Part shown: positions 1 through 9,222 of the stretch, piece by piece | Layout of the letters: every line of letters starts with the position of its first letter | How positions within the stretch are numbered: the first letter of the stretch is position 1 | Virus record (IMG/VR): IMGVR_UViG_3300030110_002256 | Span: 1-22,075 of that record | From: a virus | Direction: 5' to 3' (one strand) | DNA: 22,075 bases | Program-made: the position numbers and the translations under genes | Notes under the pieces: generated by a model | Told to the model about the DNA's origin: nothing | Seen by the model: the letters and a program-made list of their open reading frames with translations, nothing else | Database searches by the model: none

Positions 1-549
1 TGCTATTGTAAAATACACTATATCTCCTACACTTGTTCCAGGCATAATACCTGATGGTAATGGTACGTTTGCTGGAAAAGTAATCACACAGTTATTAGTC
101 CCAACTCCTGTTCGAGTAGCCTGTATACCTATTCCTTGTACTGAACGCAGTGGAAATTCGTTACTAATTGGATTAGCTTCATTGTTTCTTAAATAAGCAA
201 ACCATGCTCCTTCTTTTTTTATAAAATAACTATTTGTAATAAAACCTGTAGTTTGAATATCGGAAGTTACCGTAGCCCCCCAAGTATCATCAGACTGTAT
301 ACCAATAGATTTAAATATTTTATTTTCTAAAGGAGCTTCGTTAAATACACTAGTTATAGTTGAGTTAAATTGTGTTCCATAATAGTTGTTTCTTGACGCT
401 GTATTATCATTATGTTGATACAGGTTACCATTTTTAAATGTATACAAAAACCCATTCATTCCTAATATTTTTTCTGGTATATAAGAATAGAAAGATGGGA
501 ACCCTTGCACGGATTCGCTATATGTTACTGTCTGATTACTAAATGGCAT
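1..549 (-). CDS. Phage structural protein following the muzzle gene (partial, C-terminus off the window)
   Basis: The reading frame opens with ATG at 549-547, ten bases after the stop of the giant tail gene, and stays open for 183 codons to the window edge, so the C-terminus is missing. The visible protein begins MPFSNQTVTYSESVQGFPSF and contains the segment PLENKIFKSIGI. It is rich in Asn, Ser, Thr and aromatic residues and has no signal peptide or membrane segment, as expected of a beta-rich virion protein. I recall similar SESVQGFPSFYS...PEK proteins directly after the large tail protein in aquatic crAss-like phage genomes, where they are annotated only as structural or hypothetical. The position next to the muzzle-like gene points to a tail or tail-associated part. 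The exact role is unknown. Confidence 0.75.
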   Translation of the reverse strand, partial: MPFSNQTVTYSESVQGFPSFYSYIPEKILGMNGFLYTFKNGNLYQHNDNTASRNNYYGTQFNSTITSVFNEAPLENKIFKSIGIQSDDTWGATVTSDIQTTGFITNSYFIKKEGAWFAYLRNNEANPISNEFPLRSVQGIGIQATRTGVGTNNCVITFPANVPLPSGIMPGTSVGDIVYFTIA

Positions 550-559
550 ATTTAAATTT

Positions 560-3500
560 TTAAGGTGCGCAAGTTGAACTTGTTGCAATTACTATACTTT
601 CATCACTTAACTGTAATGCTGTTACTCCATTTGTTTGTTGTTCTACTCTTATCCAACCTCCTGAACTAAATGCTCTATTAGCATATCCTGGTGATGAAGC
701 ATCAGTATTAACAGCTAAATCTCCATTGTTATTTGCATAAATTTGGTCATTAACACTTATAATAGTTGAAGCAGGTTGATTTGGTTGTCTATATAAACTA
801 ATATCATCATTAGGGTCTAGACAAGCGGCTGGGTTATTAGCTCTTGTAAATTGACTTGAACTAAATGAAGTTAAATTAGCTGGACAATTAACAATTAAAT
901 ATTTAGATAAATATTCTGAAGGAGCAGTAATCAAATTATATATTTCTACCTCAAGATATTTTACCGTAGCATTTGTTGCAGGTACGACAACTGTACATAT
1001 ACCAGGGTTTCCAAGAGATGTTTTAACTTGCCCCGCTCCTACGCTTACATATTGTGTAGTGTTAGGAATAACTTGATATTGAGATTGTGAGTTTAATTCT
1101 GCTACTGGGTAATTTCCAGCACTTGGTGGAGTACCAGAACTTGTTTGTCCTAAAAACACTGGTGTATTTAAACTGTTTGGAGCTACATCACCAAATATAG
1201 TAGATGAAAATTTATTATAAATAACTCCATTATAAGTTACTTTTATTCCCACAGGTGTTTCCCACGGTACAAATTGTATTATCATAGCTCCAGTCCCTGT
1301 AAAAGTATGAGTAGATTTATAAACAGAAAGTGGTGATGTTTTCCAATATATAGCTGTATTAGCGCAACTTACTCCACATGCACAAGCTGTTATGTCAGGT
1401 TGTAAAGCTCCTAATTTTTGTAATCTTACAAAATTACCATCACTGTAATATCCATCATTAGCAAGCACCGTAAGACTACTATTAACATATACTGTATTAG
1501 CACTCGATAAGGTTGCTCCATCTAAATAGTAATTACCTTGATTGTTTACACAACAAGCAGCAAACCTATCAGCAGTAGCATTACCTGTACCTGCTTGATA
1601 ACTTAAACTAGTAACTTGAACTGAACGATAATCCCATAATAAATATAAGTAAGTTCTATTTATACTTCTTGGAAACTGAGCGCTATAAGTTACCCCAGCT
1701 GTTTCTTCTGTTATAGGAGTAGCTAATGTTGCAGCAGATAATAAACTGTTCATATCAGAAACAGTATTATTATATAAAGTATTAGACTCTAAATAATAAA
1801 ATTTATCATTGGTTAAATCAAATGTAAAATTAGCTGGCGCTATTTTATTAGACACCATTGTAACATATGCATTATTTGGCGGATAACTATTTTGACCCGT
1901 TTGTCCAGTTGTAATAGTGTAATTAGAAATAATAGGAGATGTTGTTCCTTCTGCAAAATCTATAAATGTAGAGGTTAAAGAAGATGTATACGTTGGGTTA
2001 GTGTAATAAGGTGGAGTATGCGGGCCTCCATCAAACGTATTCCAATAATATTGATTATATGATGATAAGGCATTATCGTCATCATTTGTCAAACAAATTT
2101 GCACAATATTTAAAGTAGCAGATGATGGACAAGCTTGATTTATTGTTACGCTTTGATTACCTGCTGTTTGAGTAACTGTTATTGTTACATCCACAATATT
2201 TGGCGTATTTCGAATTACAGTTATAAAACCATCTGTTGATACCGCTCCACTAGTTGCTGAAGCCGCATTTCCTAATTCATCAATCCACTCAGCTTTTATA
2301 GTTGTAGTACTTCCACTGCCATCACCAAACTCATAATTTAATCTAGCATTACCAGAAACTTCCGTAAGACGATACAAGAGCACAACAGGTGTACCTGCGA
2401 CAACACTAAATGTATTACTTACTCCACATCCATATACTATGTTTTGTACTGGTAATATATTGTTATTTATACTTAACACATATTCATTCATGTAAGGGTC
2501 AAATCCTCCTATTTTTTGATACAAAAATGATTCATTAAACAAATCTCTAAAGTAACCACGCATCCCTACTTCAGATATAACTCCTAATCGTTCACTGTCT
2601 GCTGATGCTCCTTTTAATTGTATAATAGCTCCTCTTTTAACATCAGTAAAAAATTTGTCAGCACCCCACTCTGTATAGCTTTCAGGATTATTACTTATAC
2701 CATACTTTTCTATTCTAGATATTTGTGTTCCCAATACTTGAGGGACAGAGGTTAAAGCGCTACCACCCGCAGCATCAGATAATAAATTTTTGCCTGCTAG
2801 CACATAAGATATTTTATCTTCTTGTAATGTTAATACATCAGTTTTTCTTCCAGATAAAACTTCTATAGGGCCAAACTTTTCTTCTAATGGTTTAAAGTTA
2901 ACCAGACCTAAATTAAATTCATTTAGTTTATTTATGTTTGACTCGTCATTGTATATACCACTGTAAGTAATATCGGCAAATCTATGTGCTCTTTTATATA
3001 TTTGTTCAGTTGCACCATAAACTCTATTTCCTAAATTAAAACTTTTCCCTGAAATAGAATCTCTTATTTTGTTACTTTCTACACCATTACCAAACGAATA
3101 ACAATTAGCTGAAGATATGGTAATAATTGCAGGCTGCGTTGCGGTTTGATTCTGGTCACCTGATGCGCTTCCTGATAAGTGAAAGTTGTTTGATATATCA
3201 AATGTATCAGAGCTTTCATAAAAAACACCTGGTGCAGCGTCTGTAGGTTCAGTTTCAAATACTAAAGTATTATCGCTTTTAAAAACTTGAATTGACATTG
3301 TAATTCTACTTCTTCTTTTTTCTGAACCTCCGCATGCTCGACCACCTCTAACTACTACACCTAAAGCATTACTAGTACTTGCATTACCTGCTGCATTATT
3401 AGCTCTAAAAAATTTTAATCCAAAAGTTTTTACATTTTGTGAAAATACAGAGCTAGCTGCTGATGAAGCAACTGTAATTACATTAGATGAAGCTCCTCCA

Positions 3501-6256
3501 TAATATAGGCCAGTAAAGTATTCAAAATTACCGTCAGACCCTGAGTCTCCTACTTCCCATTCCCCTCCATTTAATAATGACTCTATGTTATCACCTTCAA
3601 ACCAATCGTACATATTTGCATAAGAATTTTGTGATGCAAGTCCGTTTAGTTCTAGTTCATAAATTACTCTTTCACAATTTTTATTTCCGTCTCCTGGCCC
3701 GATTCTAGCAAAACGAAAACTCATATTAATAATACTTCCTTGAGGAACAGGTACGTCTGCATATGTAGGGTCAGCAGTAGTTGCACCAGTTGAGTTTGCA
3801 ACAGTACTTAACAGATAACCTACCTGCGGCCCGTAATCACTATTCTTAGATGGATTTGAAAAAGTGTTGCCACCGCCTGTAAACATACCATCAGTTCCAG
3901 GATTAAACACTGCGTCTGAATCTAATGCTGCTGAAAAGTTTCGTGGCGCTAAAGCCATATAAGCTCCCGCAGGCACTACTGCATTTTCAGTTGTACCAGG
4001 TATAGGTACTGTAATAAAATCATCAATTTTTACTTCTTTTTCTAAAACAGTAGAATATACACATCTACTAGTCGGCCCATCGCTATCTCTTTTAACAATT
4101 AATCTATCACCTTTTTCTATTTTCTGTGCATTCTCCCCTTCTAACAAACACCATATTCTTGCACTTTTAGGGTCTTGAAAAAATAAATTTGTATATATAG
4201 TTTGATAACCACTTCTGTCTGGTTGAACACAAAACTTATATCGTGTTGCCCATTGTGGCGGATGCATTGTTGTAGGTATTTCTATTTGTATTTGATTACG
4301 ATTTACCGCATCAGCACAAGTTACTGCAACTGTATTGTTAGGGCTTACAATAGGCGTGCTACTTCTGTTAAAATCATCCATGTAAACAATAGCCGCCTCA
4401 TAGTTTCTATTACTTTTTAAACTTGGTAAAGTGTCAATACTTTTAAGATTAACTTGAGCTCCACTAAATTTATAATATTCATATACTACTTGCGTTGCAG
4501 TCGCACCTCCACTTTGAGGACAAGTATCTACATAAGCCATAGACATTAATTGAATGCCGAGTGAAGCTGAGTTTGAAGAATTAGTTATTATTCCTAATGT
4601 AGCAAAAGCCGTGTCAAACAAAGTTGTATTACCTGTGCAAAAAATATCTTTAGTTCCACTCCAACATTTAGACAAAGTAGTTGTCGAGCCTCCAGACGCA
4701 CCTACTAAGCCAGAAGGTAGTAAACAGTTAAATCTATCCGATACTGTTATACCACTTGCACAGTCTGCTACTTTTTGAATATTAGTAGGAGACCCCATAA
4801 AAGCAACAAACTCAGGGCTGGTTGCTAAAGCAAACGCTGAATTATAATCTTGAGGTAATGTAAATGAAAAAGTAAGATTAGTTAAAGGGGTAGTAGCAGT
4901 TGGAGCTGTAAATGCACCTGAAGTATTTCCCGTAAACTGTTGATGTATAAAATTAACATCAAAATCTAACACCATTCCACTTTTTAAAGGTATGGGTGTA
5001 CCACCAGATGTACCATCCTCAGTCAAGAAAACAGTCATAACTGCATCCGTAGAACTAGTTGTTGCTGGACTACCTGTAATACAATCTATTTGAAAACTAC
5101 CAGCAGAAAAAACTGGTGTTAAAAAACTTTCATTAATTGCTGTTTGTTTTAGTGATGCTATATAATCAAACTGTATTGGATTATTTAAAGAATCAACTAA
5201 ATCATATCCTTCAACATAATTTCCATACATTAACCTGTTACCCATAATGGTTTGCGCTTTTGCTAACAAAGGAACATTATCATATAGTCTTAAAATTTCA
5301 GAATCCGCGAGTATTGTAAATATTTTATTATTATCAAACATCATCGTTTCATTATTATTATCACCTAACCCTAATTCATTTTTGTTAAATGATTCAATAA
5401 TGTTAATAGTATTACTAGATGCTTCTTTAAATAGCAGCTCTATTTCTGTTACTAATGAACTACCAGTATTATATGTTACTTCTACGGTGTTAAAATTATT
5501 CACCATACCTTCATTTAAAGCACTTTCTAAACTTAAATTAAAAGGCTTAGGGCTAAAGGCTGGTAAAGACCATTGAGAGGTTGCTGAGTATTCATTATTA
5601 GAATACTTATATCTATACGCAAAACATATAAATCTTTCGTCCATATAAGTTTCAGATTGACTTGTAGAAAACTGTCTTATAGCTGGAGAAGCAACAGGAG
5701 GTTTTTTTATTACTAAAATACTTTCTGCTGAAAACTGGTCAATGTTTCCTACTGGGTCAGCGTAGTTTTTATTTACATCAATAAATCTTGGCGGGTTTAC
5801 ATTGTCAGAAAAAAACAATAAATTTTCTACTTTATTTATACTGTTTATTAAATATTTAACTTGAAAGTTTAATGTAGTATTTACTCCATTACCATCATCA
5901 ATACTTACAACATGATTAGTAGTTACCTGTGATATTTTATTGTATGAAACAATCATATCAAGTTTGCCCGTTGCTCCTATACTTACAAGGTCAGCATGTA
6001 CAAACCAATATATAGTTTCGTTTGAAGCATCAGCATAAGCACCAAGACACACAAAAGCATGTCCTGTTCCTGTTGGAAATTGAGGTGAAACAATAAGTTT
6101 GTTTCCTTTGGAGTTTTCTACAGAACCTATTTCAGAATTTTCAGTAGAACCTAATCTTACATTTAATGCATCTACATATTCACCTTGAGGAATTAAGCGT
6201 TCATCAACGCTTTTATTCATTCTGCCTTGTATAAAATTTCTTATAGTTTTAGCCAT
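560..6256 (-). CDS. Giant muzzle-like tail protein (tail stabilization protein family)
   Basis: This 1898-aa protein is the largest in the window. Residues 7-56 carry a conserved opening (FIQGRMNKSVDERL, then EYVDALNVRLGSTE and IGSVENSKGN) that I recognise from the large tail protein of crAss-like and related aquatic podoviruses, called the muzzle in the crAss001 virion and stabilization protein in many annotations. In that family it closes the distal end of the short tail. The rest is beta-rich, Gly, Ser, Thr and Asn-rich sequence without membrane segments. A Cys cluster (CACGVSC) lies at about residues 1625-1631. Two segments, about 1568-1631 and 1812-1896, resemble the Cys-ended C-terminal module of the protein at 19416-19889. 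The ATG lies one base after the TAA of the preceding ring-like gene, so the two are probably translated together. The long C-terminal half may carry receptor-binding surfaces; that is inference. Confidence 0.78.
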   Translation of the reverse strand: MAKTIRNFIQGRMNKSVDERLIPQGEYVDALNVRLGSTENSEIGSVENSKGNKLIVSPQFPTGTGHAFVCLGAYADASNETIYWFVHADLVSIGATGKLDMIVSYNKISQVTTNHVVSIDDGNGVNTTLNFQVKYLINSINKVENLLFFSDNVNPPRFIDVNKNYADPVGNIDQFSAESILVIKKPPVASPAIRQFSTSQSETYMDERFICFAYRYKYSNNEYSATSQWSLPAFSPKPFNLSLESALNEGMVNNFNTVEVTYNTGSSLVTEIELLFKEASSNTINIIESFNKNELGLGDNNNETMMFDNNKIFTILADSEILRLYDNVPLLAKAQTIMGNRLMYGNYVEGYDLVDSLNNPIQFDYIASLKQTAINESFLTPVFSAGSFQIDCITGSPATTSSTDAVMTVFLTEDGTSGGTPIPLKSGMVLDFDVNFIHQQFTGNTSGAFTAPTATTPLTNLTFSFTLPQDYNSAFALATSPEFVAFMGSPTNIQKVADCASGITVSDRFNCLLPSGLVGASGGSTTTLSKCWSGTKDIFCTGNTTLFDTAFATLGIITNSSNSASLGIQLMSMAYVDTCPQSGGATATQVVYEYYKFSGAQVNLKSIDTLPSLKSNRNYEAAIVYMDDFNRSSTPIVSPNNTVAVTCADAVNRNQIQIEIPTTMHPPQWATRYKFCVQPDRSGYQTIYTNLFFQDPKSARIWCLLEGENAQKIEKGDRLIVKRDSDGPTSRCVYSTVLEKEVKIDDFITVPIPGTTENAVVPAGAYMALAPRNFSAALDSDAVFNPGTDGMFTGGGNTFSNPSKNSDYGPQVGYLLSTVANSTGATTADPTYADVPVPQGSIINMSFRFARIGPGDGNKNCERVIYELELNGLASQNSYANMYDWFEGDNIESLLNGGEWEVGDSGSDGNFEYFTGLYYGGASSNVITVASSAASSVFSQNVKTFGLKFFRANNAAGNASTSNALGVVVRGGRACGGSEKRRSRITMSIQVFKSDNTLVFETEPTDAAPGVFYESSDTFDISNNFHLSGSASGDQNQTATQPAIITISSANCYSFGNGVESNKIRDSISGKSFNLGNRVYGATEQIYKRAHRFADITYSGIYNDESNINKLNEFNLGLVNFKPLEEKFGPIEVLSGRKTDVLTLQEDKISYVLAGKNLLSDAAGGSALTSVPQVLGTQISRIEKYGISNNPESYTEWGADKFFTDVKRGAIIQLKGASADSERLGVISEVGMRGYFRDLFNESFLYQKIGGFDPYMNEYVLSINNNILPVQNIVYGCGVSNTFSVVAGTPVVLLYRLTEVSGNARLNYEFGDGSGSTTTIKAEWIDELGNAASATSGAVSTDGFITVIRNTPNIVDVTITVTQTAGNQSVTINQACPSSATLNIVQICLTNDDDNALSSYNQYYWNTFDGGPHTPPYYTNPTYTSSLTSTFIDFAEGTTSPIISNYTITTGQTGQNSYPPNNAYVTMVSNKIAPANFTFDLTNDKFYYLESNTLYNNTVSDMNSLLSAATLATPITEETAGVTYSAQFPRSINRTYLYLLWDYRSVQVTSLSYQAGTGNATADRFAACCVNNQGNYYLDGATLSSANTVYVNSSLTVLANDGYYSDGNFVRLQKLGALQPDITACACGVSCANTAIYWKTSPLSVYKSTHTFTGTGAMIIQFVPWETPVGIKVTYNGVIYNKFSSTIFGDVAPNSLNTPVFLGQTSSGTPPSAGNYPVAELNSQSQYQVIPNTTQYVSVGAGQVKTSLGNPGICTVVVPATNATVKYLEVEIYNLITAPSEYLSKYLIVNCPANLTSFSSSQFTRANNPAACLDPNDDISLYRQPNQPASTIISVNDQIYANNNGDLAVNTDASSPGYANRAFSSGGWIRVEQQTNGVTALQLSDESIVIATSSTCAP

Positions 6257-6257
6257 C

Positions 6258-7181
6258 TTATTTTATCCACTTATCTTTACCTCTCATATTCATCAGTAGT
6301 CTGCCTGGGTGGATATTGCTTAATCTTATTTTAGCATTTCTTAATAAAGCAGATTTGTTTTTTCTTGCACGGTTTACTATGAATTCTTGCACCCCTACTT
6401 TAGAATTTAAAATAGCATATTGTATAAATGCATATATATAATCTTCAAAGAGTTTGTTTACAGTAACATCTGCGTCTATACCACCTTCCATTCCATCGGA
6501 TATATATTCTAGAATACATAAATTTTCTTTTATGTTTGAACTAAATGTAATAGTTCCGCTTTTTTTATTAATATTAAATGTAGGATTTGCATTAGCTGTT
6601 TCAGTGTTTAATCCATAATGCGAACCAATGGGAAAATCAAAGTACCAGCACCCATTATAACACCAGCCCATTAGACCATCATATCCACTGTTATTATTTA
6701 AATACATAGATTTTTTAGTTCCTTTTAATCTTTCAACATCTATGGTTGCAAACTCTGGCTGCAATACATTACCGTTTTGGTCAAATAATAAGTTGTTGTT
6801 GCTATCTTGTAAGTAAGCGGATGCTGTGTTTAGTTGTATATTTTCTGTTAAAGGTCGAAGCACTCCGTCTTTATACATAGACACTCTAACCCAATTAACA
6901 TAGTCTATAGGCAATATAAATCTCAAGTCCTCTCCTACATTTAATTCTAACGCTTTTACTTCTTTAAAAGCATCATAATTTAATTCTTGAACTGCTCTTT
7001 TTGCGTGAAACCTTATTTTATATCTTTCTTCATTATTAACTAAAGAATGGTTTCCGTTATACATTAATAAAAAATTATTTACAATATCATCGAGACTTAC
7101 AAATTGATAAGAGCCCCAGTTAGCATCTTCTGGTGAATTACCAGAATTAGTATAATATTGATATGCGCTTAAGTATGACAT
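6258..7181 (-). CDS. Ring/tail-connector-like structural protein (307 aa)
   Basis: The start ATG overlaps the TAA of the upstream gene by one base (TAATG), and the stop lies one base before the muzzle-like gene, so these three genes form a coupled set. The protein has an alpha-helical N-terminal part (residues about 27-75, including YKIRFHAKRAVQELNYDAFK) and a beta-rich middle with FILPIDYVNWVRVSMYKDG. The closing part (IRLSNIHPGRLLMNMRGKDK) is basic. This helix-then-beta layout, with a Pro-Ile-Asp-Tyr turn, is typical of head-tail connector and tail-tube ring proteins. In crAss001 the genes just before the muzzle encode the stacked ring proteins of the tail barrel, so I infer that role here. 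I cannot say which ring it forms. Confidence 0.65.
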   Translation of the reverse strand: MSYLSAYQYYTNSGNSPEDANWGSYQFVSLDDIVNNFLLMYNGNHSLVNNEERYKIRFHAKRAVQELNYDAFKEVKALELNVGEDLRFILPIDYVNWVRVSMYKDGVLRPLTENIQLNTASAYLQDSNNNLLFDQNGNVLQPEFATIDVERLKGTKKSMYLNNNSGYDGLMGWCYNGCWYFDFPIGSHYGLNTETANANPTFNINKKSGTITFSSNIKENLCILEYISDGMEGGIDADVTVNKLFEDYIYAFIQYAILNSKVGVQEFIVNRARKNKSALLRNAKIRLSNIHPGRLLMNMRGKDKWIK

Positions 7182-7900
7182 TATTGTTCAGATTGATTTT
7201 CGTTAATTTCTGCTGTATTTGCAAATTGAACTACAGCTGCTTCTCTAATTGATACTCCTGCATATTGTAAAATTTTAACAACTAAATCTGTTTCGTAATC
7301 GGCAGACAATTCAAAATCTTGATACGCAGTATTACTACCATCAAACACAGGTTCTCCTCCAGTTATTTGTAAATATGTCCATACAGGGTCAAGAGGGTAT
7401 CTTATATATTGGGCCTGTACTTGAGCAGCTGCGTTTATAGTTGATGGAAATACTGTCATTACTGCCGCTTCTGTTGTGTATGCTGGATATGTTGTTGTTG
7501 GCGCAGTTAAGTTAGATGAATTTAATAATGTAATTTTACTATGACTAACTCTTTCTGCTTCACCAGTTAATGCACCAGCTGTATCATAACATAAAACCTT
7601 ATTAATTAAATAATAATTGGTTGGCATATTATAGTTGTTACTTGGAGGTGTATTTGTTAATGTTGCCGTGGTTGAAAATAAATCAATTACCTCTTCTATT
7701 CCTTTAGATATGTTAGCATAACCAGTACCTGATTGACGAACATTTTCTTTAATTATTTGATAATTATATTCATAAAACAAATCCTCAAACAAATCCATTT
7801 GAGCTTGCTTTGCATATAAATTAAAATCGCTAGGAGAAATGTAACCATAGTTATTTTTATTTAATATGGCTAATACAGTATTTCTAACAGAGTTAATCAT
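7181..7900 (-). CDS. Ring/tail-connector-like structural protein (239 aa)
   Basis: ATG at 7900 follows a TATCTTTG promoter box by only about 15 bases, making this the first gene of a new transcription unit with the 307-aa gene and the muzzle-like gene. The N-terminus MINSVRNTVLAILNKNNYGY, followed by ISPSDFNLYAKQAQMDLFED, is a helical segment I have seen in proteins from aquatic crAss-like phages at this position. The C-terminal part has an acidic helix (DYETDLVVKILQYAGVSIRE) like those of adaptor and ring proteins. The size and place between the head genes and the muzzle-like gene fit a ring of the short tail or a portal-adaptor. No catalytic motif is visible, and the specific subunit identity is inference. 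Confidence 0.62.
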   Translation of the reverse strand: MINSVRNTVLAILNKNNYGYISPSDFNLYAKQAQMDLFEDLFYEYNYQIIKENVRQSGTGYANISKGIEEVIDLFSTTATLTNTPPSNNYNMPTNYYLINKVLCYDTAGALTGEAERVSHSKITLLNSSNLTAPTTTYPAYTTEAAVMTVFPSTINAAAQVQAQYIRYPLDPVWTYLQITGGEPVFDGSNTAYQDFELSADYETDLVVKILQYAGVSIREAAVVQFANTAEINENQSEQ

Positions 7901-7915
7901 TTTATATTCTTTCTA

Positions 7916-7923
7916 CAAAGATA
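7916..7923 (-). promoter_or_regulatory. Bacteroidota-type -7 box TATCTTTG before the ring/muzzle operon
   Basis: The minus strand reads TATCTTTG here, an exact match to the Bacteroidota -7 consensus TAnnTTTG. It sits directly after the U-tract of the terminator at 7927-7961 and about 15 bases before the ATG at 7900. The 10-mer TTATCTTTGT is shared with boxes near 9256 and 19400. I see no clear -33 TTG element; the T-run lies roughly there. The leader would be very short, as is common in hosts that use few Shine-Dalgarno sites. Confidence 0.65.
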
Positions 7924-7926
7924 AGT

Positions 7927-7961
7927 AAAAAAAAAGAGGTTACTTTTTTTTAGCAACCTCT
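7927..7961 (-). terminator. Rho-independent terminator after the third small structural gene
   Basis: Read on the minus strand, AGAGGTTGC and GTAACCTCT form a 9-bp stem with one G-U pair around an A-rich 9-base loop, followed by a run of nine T. It lies about 20 bases past the stop at 7983 and directly abuts the promoter for the next operon. Confidence 0.88.
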
Positions 7962-7982
7962 CTTAATTATATTGAGTTTAAT

Positions 7983-8597
7983 CTATATTTTTTTAACACT
8001 TAATATTTTATAGGCCTTAGAAACAACTCCTGCATTTGTTATTTTATCTTCCCACTTGCCTGTAACATTTGGCCATGTAGAATGATATAAATTCTCAACT
8101 GCTTCATTATATCCATTCATCATATCTGCACTGTTATCGTTAGCACCATTATTTGCAAATACAAATTGTATTGATAATTGAGGATTATCTCTATTATATA
8201 GCAGGTTTAATTTAACATTTGCTGCGTCAGGAGTATTTTCTCTAGCAGTAATTACATCCGACACTCCTACCATTTGACTCTGAGTCACTGTATTAGAATA
8301 TATAAAATAATCTCCTTGATTAACAACTCCAGTTCCTAATCCAGCTGTAGCGCCTTTAGGAGTTAAAGTAAGTTCTGTATTGCTGTTTACTGTAGCAACT
8401 TGATATAAATGCGGTGACGCTTGTGGCGTACCATTTACTCCGTAAACATATACCCAGTCTCCAACAGCTACTGTAGCTACAAAGTTTTGACCTGAGTCAT
8501 TTAATTTATTTGGCCCATTTCCTGAACCAGTTCCATCTGATGTAGCCTGTCCACTATCGACTTCTCTTGCTACATCTATTTCCAAAAATTTTTCCAT
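7983..8597 (-). CDS. Enlarged third member of the MEKF-type small virion protein family
   Basis: I choose the ATG at 8597 because it gives MEKFLEIDV, matching the starts of the two neighbouring paralogues (MEKFLKINV and MEKYITIKT). An in-frame ATG at 8609 would add only MYIK. From 8597 the protein is 204 aa. Its first nine residues and a C-terminal stretch (YNEAVENLYHSTWPNVTG) resemble the corresponding ends of the smaller proteins, for instance SDAVETALSTDWRSV. Between them is a Gly, Ser, Thr and Asn-rich beta segment of about 100 residues. This suggests the same fold enlarged by an insertion. A terminator follows directly. A head-decoration or auxiliary capsid role is plausible from the position after the capsid gene, but is inference only. 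Confidence 0.7.
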   Translation of the reverse strand: MEKFLEIDVAREVDSGQATSDGTGSGNGPNKLNDSGQNFVATVAVGDWVYVYGVNGTPQASPHLYQVATVNSNTELTLTPKGATAGLGTGVVNQGDYFIYSNTVTQSQMVGVSDVITARENTPDAANVKLNLLYNRDNPQLSIQFVFANNGANDNSADMMNGYNEAVENLYHSTWPNVTGKWEDKITNAGVVSKAYKILSVKKI

Positions 8598-8609
8598 TTT
8601 TATATACAT

Positions 8610-8897
8610 TTAAGCTGTTGCTATTGTGTCAACATATCCATCTTTCTTCGCGAGATAAGGGTAAGCTACTTCAGTCCAACCTGTTGCTAAAGCTGCTTTT
8701 ACTGCATTTTGTACAGAAGTCTGTAATGCAGGAAATGCTTCACCATTAGGCCAAGTAATAGTAGTTACTCTTCCACCGTTGTAAGAAAGTTTAACAACAG
8801 TAGTACTAGTTTGTTCCACTAGTTTTAAGTCGTGTAAAGCTACTAGTTGCGTAGGGCCTCCAGAGCTTGCGACATTAATTTTTAAAAATTTTTCCAT
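8610..8897 (-). CDS. Small virion-associated paralogue B (95 aa)
   Basis: The start is placed at ATG 8897 rather than at a longer in-frame start near 8975, because 8897 gives MEKFLKINV, aligned with the neighbours, and because the duplicated 35-bp leader at 8888-8922 ends exactly around this start. The product resembles paralogue A: MEK plus an aromatic residue, a central DLKLVEQTSTTVVKLSY (A has DIKGVEQLSTTKVKMIY), and a C-terminal VQNAVKAALATGWTEV (A has VSDAVETALSTDWRSV). No signal peptide, membrane segment or enzyme motif is visible. It is a compact beta-beta-helix type protein. The location between capsid and tail genes suggests a minor capsid, decoration or joining protein; the function is not known to me. 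Confidence 0.72.
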   Translation of the reverse strand: MEKFLKINVASSGGPTQLVALHDLKLVEQTSTTVVKLSYNGGRVTTITWPNGEAFPALQTSVQNAVKAALATGWTEVAYPYLAKKDGYVDTIATA

Positions 8898-8922
8898 AAT
8901 AAATAATAAAATTAGGTTAATA
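8888..8922 (-). repeat. 35-bp perfect direct repeat, copy 2 (leader of paralogue B)
   Basis: This 35-base AT-rich segment is identical to 9213-9247. It spans the leader and the first codons (ATGGAAAAAT) of the gene starting at 8897, and begins immediately after the stop codon of paralogue A. The repeat period is 325 bases, the length of one gene plus its leader. Confidence 0.95.
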
Positions 8923-9222
8923 TTAGTTTTGTGATACAGCCGTCCATTCTGCTTGTGCGCCTGATGCTGCAACAAAAGAACAGTCTACAACGCGGGTTAC
9001 ACTTCTCCAGTCGGTTGATAAAGCTGTTTCTACAGCATCACTTACAAGAGTTCTTGGTGTAACAACTGCTGCTCCAACTGCCGTGTGGTCTAGCTCGATG
9101 TTTTTACCGTTTCCGTAAATCATTTTTACTTTAGTAGTACTTAATTGCTCTACGCCTTTAATATCGTTGCAAGAAATCATAAAATTTCCAACAGCTGTTT
9201 TAATTGTTATGTATTTTTCCAT
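8923..9222 (-). CDS. Small virion-associated paralogue A (99 aa)
   Basis: The frame extends upstream to a TTG at 9255, but I place the start at ATG 9222. This gives MEKYITIKT, aligned with the other family members, and the upstream extension would overlap the TATCTTTG promoter box at 9253-9260. The protein shares with paralogue B the core D-[IL]-K-x-VEQ-x-STT-x-VK and the C-terminal helix ending in W-x-x-V (DAVETALSTDWRSV). A Cys pair (residues 28 and 80, approximately) is not conserved in paralogue B. It is the first gene after a terminator and promoter pair, so this family has its own transcript start. The function is unknown; a capsid-surface or connector role is inferred only from position. 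Confidence 0.72.
   Translation of the reverse strand: MEKYITIKTAVGNFMISCNDIKGVEQLSTTKVKMIYGNGKNIELDHTAVGAAVVTPRTLVSDAVETALSTDWRSVTRVVDCSFVAASGAQAEWTAVSQN

Noticed and set aside
5247-5576. A plus-strand 109-aa ORF inside the muzzle-like gene (and shorter ones near 4202, 4554, 8567, 10561, 11303, 14034 and 16482)
   Set aside because: All are antisense to long genes with clear family motifs, have no leader signals, and have low-complexity composition expected from AT-rich antisense frames.
8898-8975. A longer N-terminus for paralogue B starting at 8975
   Set aside because: It would run back through the end of paralogue A and the duplicated leader; the ATG at 8897 matches the family start.
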